Of a DNA stretch of 64,000 nt, positions 1 through 6,679 are shown piece after piece. The notes beneath the pieces were generated by a model. The model was not told the DNA's origin and did no database searches. It saw only the letters and a list, made by a program, of their open reading frames with translations. Positions within the stretch are counted from its first letter, which is position 1, and the number at the start of each line of letters is the position of its first letter. A program made the translations under genes and the position numbers. Source of the DNA: Oscillospiraceae bacterium (lineage in GTDB: Bacteria; Bacillota; Clostridia; Oscillospirales; Ruminococcaceae); NCBI GenBank assembly GCA_017462785.1, contig JAFTQJ010000079.1:1-64000 (forward strand), read 5' to 3'.

Positions 1-396
1 ACAGATACAACCGAATCTTCCGAGGAAACCACTGTAACGGATACAACGGAAACTTCCGAGGAAACCACTGTAACAGATACAACCGAAACTTCTGAGGAAA
101 CCACTGTAACAGATACAACGGAAACTTCCGAGGAAACCACTGTAACAGATACAACGGAAACTTCCGAAGAAACCACTGTAACGGATACAACGGAAACTTC
201 CGAGGAAACCACTGTAACGGATACAACGGAAACTTCTGAGGAAACCACTGTAACAGATACAACGGAAACTTCCGAGGAAACCACTGTAACAGATACAACG
301 GAAACTTCCGAGGAAACCACCGTAACAGATACAACCGAAACTTCCGAGGAAACCACCGTAACAGATACAACGGAAACCTCCGAGGAAACTACAGAA
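1..396 (+). repeat. Eleven tandem 36-bp repeats (12 codons each)
   Basis: Units begin at 1, 37, 73 and so on to 361; each encodes TDTTETSEETTV or a near copy. Copies differ mostly at third positions (acg/aca, tcc/tct), and the last unit ends in E instead of V. The period is a multiple of three, so gain or loss of units only changes linker length. The array probably continues upstream of base 1. Confidence 0.95.
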
Positions 397-843
397 ACTG
401 AGAATGATCGCCCCGATGAGGACGGCAGACATCACTGCGGCAGACATCACCGCCACCATCACCACCACGGTGACAGACATGATGACTGCGGCGGCAGACC
501 TGAATGGGATTGGACGCAGTGTCCTGATTGGGACTGGACGCAGTGCCCTGAATGGGACTGGACAGAGTGCCCTGAATGGGACTGGACAGAGTGCCCTGAC
601 TGCGACTGGACGCAGTGCCCCGAATGGGACTGGACGCAGTGCCCTGAATGGGACTGGACAGAGTGCCCCGACTGCGACTGGACAGAGTGCCCTGAGTGGG
701 AGGAAATGCCCGAGTGTGACCGTGAGCACGGCAGAGGCAATGGCGGCAGACGTGAGCACTTCCGTGAATTGCAGGAGGCTTTCGGCAGATTCTCCGGCAT
801 GGAATTTGAAGGCGGTATGCCTTGTATCAGCCTGAACAGATAA
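1..843 (+). CDS. 3' part of a repeat-rich protein with Thr/Glu linker and Cys/Trp/His-rich tail (partial, 5' end outside window)
   Basis: The frame starting at base 1 is open to a TAA at 841-843, giving 280 residues without the start. The first 132 residues are eleven 12-residue units (TDTTETSEETTV type), a low-complexity linker typical of secreted Ruminococcus proteins. A His-rich stretch follows (about residues 141-160, with RHHRHHHHH), then eight 8-residue units of the form [ED][WC]DWT[QE]CP at about residues 165-230, then a charged tail ending in NR. No membrane anchor or sorting signal is visible after the repeats. I do not recognise the tail. His, Cys and acidic residues at regular spacing suggest metal binding, or a disulphide-linked fibre, but that is inference. 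The catalytic or binding part, if any, lies upstream of the window. The reading frame is secure because both repeat blocks stay in phase over 840 bases. Confidence 0.85.
   Translation, partial: TDTTESSEETTVTDTTETSEETTVTDTTETSEETTVTDTTETSEETTVTDTTETSEETTVTDTTETSEETTVTDTTETSEETTVTDTTETSEETTVTDTTETSEETTVTDTTETSEETTVTDTTETSEETTETENDRPDEDGRHHCGRHHRHHHHHGDRHDDCGGRPEWDWTQCPDWDWTQCPEWDWTECPEWDWTECPDCDWTQCPEWDWTQCPEWDWTECPDCDWTECPEWEEMPECDREHGRGNGGRREHFRELQEAFGRFSGMEFEGGMPCISLNR
494..695 (+). repeat. Eight tandem 24-bp repeats encoding [ED][WC]DWT[QE]CP
   Basis: A 24-base unit of the type cctgaatgggactggacnnag repeats in phase from about 494 to 695. Variation is confined to Glu/Asp, Trp/Cys and Gln/Glu positions. 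A degenerate ninth unit (EWEEMPEC) follows. Confidence 0.9.
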
Positions 844-848
844 TGAAT

Positions 849-1080
849 GAGAGCTGCTGCACGGGATGTGCAGCAGCTCTCTCAGTCTGTCGAAAAACCT
901 GGTTAGGTTCAAAGGACGAAGTCCTTTGGCGGGTTGAGGGTACGCAGTATCCTCGCAATATAGCCCCTCCCCCTCTGGGGGAGGGGTTGGGGTGGGGGCA
1001 ATCTTTGGGGTTCTAACCCCCAAAAAAGACTTTTTTGACAAGCTGAGAGAGCTGCTGCATGGGATGTGCAGCAGCTCTCT
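849..1080. mobile_element. MITE-like palindromic element with hairpin ends
   Basis: Both ends carry the same hairpin: 849-881 (14-bp stem GAGAGCTGCTGCAC) and 1046-1080 (14-bp stem AGAGAGCTGCTGCA). Just inside them lies an imperfect 17-bp inverted repeat, CTCAGTCTGTCGAAAAA at 881-897 against the complement of 1031-1047. The interior holds further palindromes at 911-927 (AAAGGAC/GTCCTTT), 964-986 (CCCCTCCCCC/GGGGGAGGGG), about 1007-1022 (GGGGTT/AACCCC) and 1022-1036. There is no reading frame of note. The two outer hairpins probably also act as terminators for the flanking convergent genes. Alternatives are a duplicated terminator flanking an insert, or a REP/BIME-type repeat. Confidence 0.55.
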
Positions 1081-1082
1081 TG

Positions 1083-3905
1083 TTATTTCATTCGTTTGCT
1101 TAAACTGTCAAGTGCAGGGACTGCGGCAAGCACGGCGATGAGGAGATTCAGAAGGATCGTGCCGGCGGCGGTCAGGAAAATGGGCATGATGTAGGTCTGC
1201 ATTGTGTTCAGTCCGGCTTCCTGCCAGCTGATGTATTCCAGAAGCACACAGTAACCAACAGTGCCGATCAGTATGCCGAGCACGGTGGAGAGTGCACAAT
1301 AGAGCACGCCTTCGAGCATGACGCTCCTCTGGAGCTGTTTCTTGGTCATACCGACACTGCGGAGCATGAGCAGCTCCTTCTGGCGGTTCAGGACACTGGT
1401 GTTGATGGAATTGACCATTGTCAGGATGCCGACCAGCCAGACGGAGATCAGGAAGATGGACAGTGTGCGGAAGATGGTATTGGCAAAGGAGATCAGTCCG
1501 GTGTTTTCCATGTAGTTGTCGAGCACATAGTAGATCGTTTCCCCTCCGGTGAATTCATCGATCAGTGCCTTGGCTTCTTTGTAGTGCTGATGCCCGTTCA
1601 CTGTCAGGTGGATGGTGGTGTAGAGATTCGGAAGCAGATTCTGGTCCAGCGGTGCATCTGCTGCGATCAGGATCGAACCACGGTTGGCATGGAGCAGGTT
1701 ATCATCCACACAGACCGCACCCATGAGGGGGATCTCCTGTCCTGTGTCAAGCGTGATGACCGGCTGTTCTGCAAAGCCCTTTTCCTCCCATGTCCAGTAG
1801 CCGTCCTCCACCCTGCGTTCCATCATGCGTGTTTCTTTGGAAAAGGTTTCCTCCTTTGCGGAACCTGTTGAGCTGACGTAGACCATGCCGCCGCCCGCTG
1901 TGAATTTCTCATAGGAGATGCCGGAAACGGGTGCAAGCAATTCTTCGTAGGTGTTCCGGTCAATGATCCGGAGGATGTGATAATCCGTGAACTGGTATTC
2001 ATAGGGCTGCATTTTTGCGACTTTTTCAAAATCCGCTTCAATGTCCTGACTGAGCACGATGCCGCTTGTGTTCTGACTGTAAAAACGGATGGCATCATTT
2101 TCTCCGAACAGGCTTTCGGCTTCCTGCACACTTTCAGGCGTGTAGCCGAAGCTTTGCAGCTCGTAGTCGTAAATATCGCCGGTTTCACGGAGCTGGTGTG
2201 ACAGCGAATTCACCAGATTCACGCCAAGTACACAGAAAGTGAACATCACGATACCCAGTGCCATTGCAACAGTGGAAATGACATAGCGGCTTCTGGTGCG
2301 TGAGATATTCTTGATGGTGTAATCCAGCACGAATCCAAAGGATTTGTGTTCGAGGATGGATTTGCGGTGCTTCTCCTTCCGGGGTCTGCGGCGGGGCTTG
2401 CCGTACTGGAGAGCCTCCATCGGGGAGAGCTTTCTTGCTGCCCACATCGCCGAAGTATAGGCGGAAATGAGGATACCGGCAAGGCTGAGGAGAATGCCGA
2501 GGATGGTGGCGGTGATGTTCACATCAAAGGCAAAAATGGGGAAGAGCGTACCGCCGAGGAGTTCCATGACCATTTTGCATGCACCGAATGCGGTTATGAC
2601 ACCGATCGGGACGGCGGTCAGGCAGTAGAAAAGGGCTTCGGTCAGGATCAGAGCCACGAGCTGTGCACGGGAGGCACCCATGATGCGGAGCGTAGCAAAC
2701 TGTGCACTTCTCTCCTGCACGGAGATCTCAAAGGCGTTGTCAATGACGAAGCGGCAGATCAGCCATGCAACCAGTGCCAGCAGAAGAATGCTGACGATCA
2801 GGGGCATGATGGCGGAAATCGCATCCGCACTCCGCATTTCATAGGCGAGGAGGTTGTCGTTGAAAATAAGCTCATAGCGGTGTTTCTCCTCCAGTCCCAT
2901 GTCCTTGAGGAGCATCATCACGCCCTCGTCAAAGTCAATGTTTTCGGAAATGCGGACGGCTGCCGAGGGCCATCTGCGGAGCGTATTTTCAGAGCCTGTG
3001 AGAAAATCAGCATTTTCCCCCGTCACAAGCTCATCGGTCCGGATGTCATTGACCGGATGCGACCAGAGTACCATATAGGAGGTGTATTCGCTACTGTACC
3101 ACTTACTTTCGTCGGTAAATCCGGCAATTTTCACAGTGAAGGTGCAGGGACTGCCTGCCGTTTTCTCGGAAAACTCGATCTCATTCACATCGTACAGCTC
3201 AAGAAGATAGGACATCAGCGGACTGCCGTATCCAAGATTCTCTGCGTTTGGGTCATCATAGGCATAAATGGAATCACCCTGTGCATTTCTTTCCTCCATC
3301 CACGCTCTGACTGCTTTCATCTGCTCGGAATCCTCGGAAAGCTTGGCTTTCATGGGGGTGACGGTCATGGTTACCGTGTCCCCTGCTGCATAGCCGAGCT
3401 GCTCCACCCAGTCGGGGAAATAGACGCTGTTTTCCTCCGTGGGGATGGGTTTGTCGTTATATGCATGTTCGAGCGATTCTCCGCTGTACATCACCTGCGG
3501 ATCGCCGCTGATCTCCTCGTTCCGGAAATGGCAGACACGCTGACTTGTACCGTTGTCAAACTGCACATCGAGGTAGCGGAGCGTGCCTTCTGCATCACGG
3601 GTACTCAGCCCCCACAGCTCTTCTGCGATATAGACATAATGATCCTCCACGACGGCGTGGTTTTGCAGGAGCTGTCCGGTTTTGCCGAGATCTTCGCAGT
3701 ATGGGAGCACATTGTCGAGCTTCACATGATAGGCACCGCAGCCGTAGTACTTCTCAAAATTGATGAGCGTTGCAATGGTGCTGCCAAGGTAGGCGGTGAA
3801 TGTATTGAAGATGAACACCGCCAGCATGATGCAGAGAAAGGTCAGCACCGAACGGAGCTTCTGACGGCGGATGTATTTGAAGGAGAGGGCAATGAGGTGT
3901 TTCAT
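1083..3905 (-). CDS. ABC transporter permease, duplicated FtsX type
   Basis: A 940-residue membrane protein made of two similar FtsX halves. Half one has TM1 at about 19-41, a large outside domain to about 360, and TMs at about 363-387, 418-446 and 462-488. Half two starts with a TM at about 540-562, has a second outside domain, and ends with three TMs from about 810. Each half carries an FtsX coupling motif after its second TM (TLRIMGASRAQL near 405, MLRSVGMTKKQL in half two). It overlaps the ATPase gene by 4 bases (ATGA), so the two form one transporter. With the two-component genes just upstream, the likely role is peptide-antibiotic detoxification or sensing, or lipoprotein/peptide export. 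The eight-TM symmetric layout is unlike the ten-TM BceB, so the substrate is open. Confidence 0.85.
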   Translation of the reverse strand: MKHLIALSFKYIRRQKLRSVLTFLCIMLAVFIFNTFTAYLGSTIATLINFEKYYGCGAYHVKLDNVLPYCEDLGKTGQLLQNHAVVEDHYVYIAEELWGLSTRDAEGTLRYLDVQFDNGTSQRVCHFRNEEISGDPQVMYSGESLEHAYNDKPIPTEENSVYFPDWVEQLGYAAGDTVTMTVTPMKAKLSEDSEQMKAVRAWMEERNAQGDSIYAYDDPNAENLGYGSPLMSYLLELYDVNEIEFSEKTAGSPCTFTVKIAGFTDESKWYSSEYTSYMVLWSHPVNDIRTDELVTGENADFLTGSENTLRRWPSAAVRISENIDFDEGVMMLLKDMGLEEKHRYELIFNDNLLAYEMRSADAISAIMPLIVSILLLALVAWLICRFVIDNAFEISVQERSAQFATLRIMGASRAQLVALILTEALFYCLTAVPIGVITAFGACKMVMELLGGTLFPIFAFDVNITATILGILLSLAGILISAYTSAMWAARKLSPMEALQYGKPRRRPRKEKHRKSILEHKSFGFVLDYTIKNISRTRSRYVISTVAMALGIVMFTFCVLGVNLVNSLSHQLRETGDIYDYELQSFGYTPESVQEAESLFGENDAIRFYSQNTSGIVLSQDIEADFEKVAKMQPYEYQFTDYHILRIIDRNTYEELLAPVSGISYEKFTAGGGMVYVSSTGSAKEETFSKETRMMERRVEDGYWTWEEKGFAEQPVITLDTGQEIPLMGAVCVDDNLLHANRGSILIAADAPLDQNLLPNLYTTIHLTVNGHQHYKEAKALIDEFTGGETIYYVLDNYMENTGLISFANTIFRTLSIFLISVWLVGILTMVNSINTSVLNRQKELLMLRSVGMTKKQLQRSVMLEGVLYCALSTVLGILIGTVGYCVLLEYISWQEAGLNTMQTYIMPIFLTAAGTILLNLLIAVLAAVPALDSLSKRMK

Positions 3906-4588
3906 CCGATCCCCTCCTCCGTGAGTCTGCCGTCCGTCATGCGGAAAATTCTGTCCGCCTGTGCTGCGATGCTGGGATCGTGGGTGATGAGGACGAGCGT
4001 CTGGTTGTACTTTCTGATGGAATTTTTCAGAATGGCAATGATCTCACGGCTGTTCCTGCTGTCGAGGTTGCCGGTGGGTTCATCGGCTAAAATGATGTCG
4101 GGCTTGTGGATGAGTGCACGGGCGAACGCCACTCTCTGCTGCTGACCGCCGGAAAGCTCATGGGGAAAGCTGCGGCGTTTTGCAGTCAGACCCGTCACTT
4201 CGAGAAGCTCTTCCAGAAACTGCATATCCGGCGGCGTATTGTCGAGGTTGAGGGGCAGGACGATGTTTTCCTCGACATTGAGCACGGGGATGAGGTTGTA
4301 GTTCTGGAAGATGAAGCCGATGTTTTTGCGGCGGTAAGCGGCGAGCTGGTTGTCGCTCATCCTTGTGAGATCCTGTCCGCAGGCACGAACTGTGCCGGAG
4401 GTCGGCGTGTCGAGTGAACCGAGGATGTTGAGGAGTGTTGTTTTGCCGCTGACGCTTTCGCCGGTCACAGCGGCAAATTCTCCGGTGCGGATGCTGAAGC
4501 TGACATCACACAGGGCATGGACAGCGGCTTCGCCCCTGCCGAAGGTGCGGGTCAGTTCGTGTGTTTCGATCATGATGTTCTGTACCAT
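3902..4588 (-). CDS. ABC transporter ATP-binding protein (MacB/BceA type)
   Basis: A 228-residue ATPase that would energise the permease encoded immediately downstream. It has Walker A GESVSGKT (43-50), signature LSGGQQQR, Walker B IILADEPTGNLD and a switch His in LITHDPS. The usual third glycine of the P-loop (GxSGSGK) is Val46 here, although GxxxxGKT is kept. The frame is open further upstream, but I chose the ATG at 4588 because GGAGG lies 8 bases before it and the family begins near this point. Its stop overlaps the permease start by 4 bases. A promoter with a Bce-type operator precedes it, so it can be transcribed apart from the regulator genes. Confidence 0.92.
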   Translation of the reverse strand: MVQNIMIETHELTRTFGRGEAAVHALCDVSFSIRTGEFAAVTGESVSGKTTLLNILGSLDTPTSGTVRACGQDLTRMSDNQLAAYRRKNIGFIFQNYNLIPVLNVEENIVLPLNLDNTPPDMQFLEELLEVTGLTAKRRSFPHELSGGQQQRVAFARALIHKPDIILADEPTGNLDSRNSREIIAILKNSIRKYNQTLVLITHDPSIAAQADRIFRMTDGRLTEEGIG

Positions 4589-4620
4589 AGTGAATCCCTC
4601 CGATTTCATTTGATGAGTCC

Positions 4621-4651
4621 ATTGTAGCATGGGAACCTTACACTAATGTGA
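4621..4651 (-). promoter_or_regulatory. Promoter of the ABC genes with a Bce-type response-regulator box
   Basis: On the minus strand, TCACATTAGTGTAA (4638-4651) matches the TNACA-N4-TGTAA box of BceR-type regulators at every fixed position. It ends 11 bases before a TACAAT -10 (4621-4626). No good -35 hexamer is present, since the box occupies that place; this is the usual design of a promoter that needs an activator. Transcription would start about 26 bases before the ATPase ATG at 4588. Confidence 0.65.
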
Positions 4652-4719
4652 CAAAATGGAGAGCTTTTTTCAATTCGTACGAAGAAATGATTAAGAATGG
4701 ATTAAGAAAGAGGCAATTA

Positions 4720-4741
4720 TGCTGGTACTCCGCACCGGCAG
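4720..4741. repeat. REP-like imperfect hairpin
   Basis: GCTGGT and ACCGGC flank ACTCCGC between the sensor kinase and the ATPase gene. The minus-strand core CCCTGCCGGTGC recurs in the hairpin at 51505-51526, and a related palindrome sits inside the element at 25114-25261. It could be a weak terminator after the kinase gene or a small dispersed repeat. Confidence 0.35.
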
Positions 4742-4765
4742 GGATTTCGTACTTTAAACCTGTTA

Positions 4766-5977
4766 TCACTGCAAAAACAGAATCTCAAATCTTGTGCCCT
4801 TTCCGATCTCGGAATAGACACAGATCTCGCCGTTGTGGGCTTCGATGATCTGCTTGGCGATGGCAAGTCCGACACCGGCACTCTGCATCACAGCACTGCC
4901 GCTTTTCTTTCCGAAGCGTTCAAAAAGCTGTGGGATCTCGGACTGCGGCATGCCCTTTCCATTATCGGCAATGGAGAGTTTGACTGCCCCGGGGATGGCG
5001 GTCAGCTCCATGTGCAGTTCGGTGCATTCGCTGTGGTCTGCGGCGTTTTTCAGCAGATTGCAGACTGCCTCACAAAGCCATACACGGTCGTGCGGCAGGC
5101 TGACGGGATCGGGGGCTTCAAGCTGTGCAGCCACTGCTTTCTGCCGGAGAAGCGGCTGCATCCGGCGGATGGCAGCGTTGCAGGTCATGCAAAGGTCGGT
5201 GTCCGTCTGGGTGTAGACGACCGCATCCGCATTGAGCTTGGCAAGTTTGAGCGTGGAGAGGACAAGCTCCTCCATGCTGTCGAGGTGGAGCATGATTTCC
5301 TCTGAAAGCTGGTGTTTTTTGGCTTCCGGCAGGTGTTCTGCTTCGTGGAGGAGGTCGCTGTTCAGACGTACCACGGTGAGGGAGGTTTTCATCTGGTGGG
5401 AAAAATCGGTCAGGAAGTCCTTGAGGAACTGCTTTTCCTGATAGAGATTCCCCGAAAGATGTGCCATGCGTCCTGCGATGAGGTTCACGCCCTCACAGAT
5501 CCGCCGCACACAGCCGAAATCTTCGCCACGCAGTGCCGCTTTCCCCTCCAGCTCCTCGGCGATGGTGAAACAGTCGGCACGAAGCTCCTCCAGCTCTGTA
5601 TAGATCCTGTCCAGCCGGCGGAGGGAAAAGGCACAGCCCAGCAGACAAATGCTGCCGGAAATGCAGGAGATCAGGAGAAAGAGCAGGTTCCGGATGCGGC
5701 TGTACTGCGGCATCAGGCTTGCGGACATCTCCGCATGGATGCCGTAAGCAGAGAACAACTCCTCCCCTGCCCTGATGCGTTCTGTGTCCGGCTCATCCAG
5801 AAAGGCTCCGCCGCCTGCGAGGGCAAGCATGGATCCGATCTGATCATGGACGATCTCTCCGGCAAGCATGCCCGAGAGAAACCAGCCGCCTATGAGGAAG
5901 CACAGGAAGAGCATCAGGAAGAAGCCGAGCAGGAGCTTGGGGGCACGGTTATTTATAAATCTGTCCGTTCTGTCCAT
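4766..5977 (-). CDS. Two-component sensor histidine kinase
   Basis: A 403-residue kinase with TM1 at about 14-36, an outside loop of about 60 residues and TM2 at about 96-118. The phosphoacceptor box is FSHQMKTSL (His194). The HATPase domain has an N box (LLKNAADHS), G1 (DNGKGMP), F box (LFERFGK) and G2 (GVGLAIAK). The outside loop is longer than in BceS-type intramembrane kinases, so it may sense a ligand directly; sensing through the transporter is also possible. The gene begins inside the response-regulator gene (25-base overlap), so the two are coupled. By position it controls the ABC transporter encoded next. Confidence 0.92.
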   Translation of the reverse strand: MDRTDRFINNRAPKLLLGFFLMLFLCFLIGGWFLSGMLAGEIVHDQIGSMLALAGGGAFLDEPDTERIRAGEELFSAYGIHAEMSASLMPQYSRIRNLLFLLISCISGSICLLGCAFSLRRLDRIYTELEELRADCFTIAEELEGKAALRGEDFGCVRRICEGVNLIAGRMAHLSGNLYQEKQFLKDFLTDFSHQMKTSLTVVRLNSDLLHEAEHLPEAKKHQLSEEIMLHLDSMEELVLSTLKLAKLNADAVVYTQTDTDLCMTCNAAIRRMQPLLRQKAVAAQLEAPDPVSLPHDRVWLCEAVCNLLKNAADHSECTELHMELTAIPGAVKLSIADNGKGMPQSEIPQLFERFGKKSGSAVMQSAGVGLAIAKQIIEAHNGEICVYSEIGKGTRFEILFLQ

Positions 5978-6564
5978 TTATAGCCCATTCCTCTCTTTGT
6001 GATGATGCTGCCGCACCCGCAGCCTTTGAGCTTCTCACGCAGGCGGCTGATGTTGACGGAAAGTGTGTTATCACTGACAAAACATCCCTTGGAATCCCAG
6101 AGGTATTCCAGAATCTGCTCCCTTGTCAGGAACTGCTCACGGTTGCACATGAGATAATCGAGGAGTTTCTGCTCGACGGCGGTCAGCTCCAGATCCGGTG
6201 CAGGAGGCGGCAGCCGGCGGAGATTTGCCCTGATTCTGGACAAAAGCTCCTGTAAACGGAATGGCTTTGTGATGTAGTCATCACCGCCGCAGTCAAGCCC
6301 CCGAACAATATCGGCTTCATCGGAGCAGGAGGTCAGGAACAGGACGGGCTTGGAGCTTGTCTGCCGCAGGCGTTTGCAGAATGCAAGTCCGCTTTCATCG
6401 GGGAGCATGACATCGAGCAGCAGGAGGTCTGCTTGTCCGCAGAGTGCGGAGGCAGCCTGGACGGTGCCTGCGGTCAGAACATCATAACCGGCGGTTTCCA
6501 ATGCAAGTGAAATGCTGTATTGCAGGGAGGGGTCATCCTCGACAAGCAGTATGGTATGGGACAT
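5953..6564 (-). CDS. OmpR/PhoB-family response regulator
   Basis: A 203-residue regulator. The receiver domain has the acidic pair ED at 9-10, the phosphorylation site Asp51 (LLLLDVMLPDE) and the switch lysine in TKPF. A winged-helix DNA-binding domain occupies the last 90 or so residues (ending in a typical RGMGYKW). The ATG at 6564 is chosen over an upstream in-frame start because AAAGGAGG lies just before it. It is the first gene of the regulator-kinase unit and has a consensus promoter. Its likely target is the box at 4638-4651. Confidence 0.93.
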   Translation of the reverse strand: MSHTILLVEDDPSLQYSISLALETAGYDVLTAGTVQAASALCGQADLLLLDVMLPDESGLAFCKRLRQTSSKPVLFLTSCSDEADIVRGLDCGGDDYITKPFRLQELLSRIRANLRRLPPPAPDLELTAVEQKLLDYLMCNREQFLTREQILEYLWDSKGCFVSDNTLSVNISRLREKLKGCGCGSIITKRGMGYKWTERTDL

Positions 6565-6596
6565 GGGAATCCTCCTTTGCGTTTCGTTCTGCATAC

Positions 6597-6625
6597 ATTA
6601 TATAACATTTTGGCGGATGTGTCAA
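6597..6625 (-). promoter_or_regulatory. Promoter of the regulator-kinase genes (TTGACA-17-TATAAT)
   Basis: Both hexamers match the vegetative sigma consensus exactly on the minus strand (-35 at 6620-6625, -10 at 6597-6602), 33 bases before the response-regulator ATG. Confidence 0.8.
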
Positions 6626-6648
6626 ATGCGGACGATCTGCACAAAAGA

Positions 6649-6674
6649 AAAACCGATGCGTGGGCATCGGTTTT
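6649..6674 (-). terminator. Terminator after the five-domain secreted protein gene
   Basis: Stem CCGATGC/GCATCGG flanked by A and T runs, 6 bases after the stop codon at 6680. The T run exists on both strands, so it may work in both directions. Confidence 0.8.
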
Positions 6675-6679
6675 TCGGT

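Noticed and set aside
1..396. CRISPR array
   Set aside because: Units are contiguous with no spacers and are coding in phase. The same holds for 56880-57185.
404..835. Open frames in the other two phases over the Cys/Trp repeats, on both strands (a Ser/Gly/His-rich and a Thr/Gly/Ser-rich protein)
   Set aside because: They are products of the repeat structure. The frame beginning at base 1 is open across both repeat arrays and has the natural stop at 841.
2346..4145. 599-codon open frame on the plus strand
   Set aside because: Antisense to the ABC permease and ATPase, which have clear motifs and ribosome sites. It has no family pattern.
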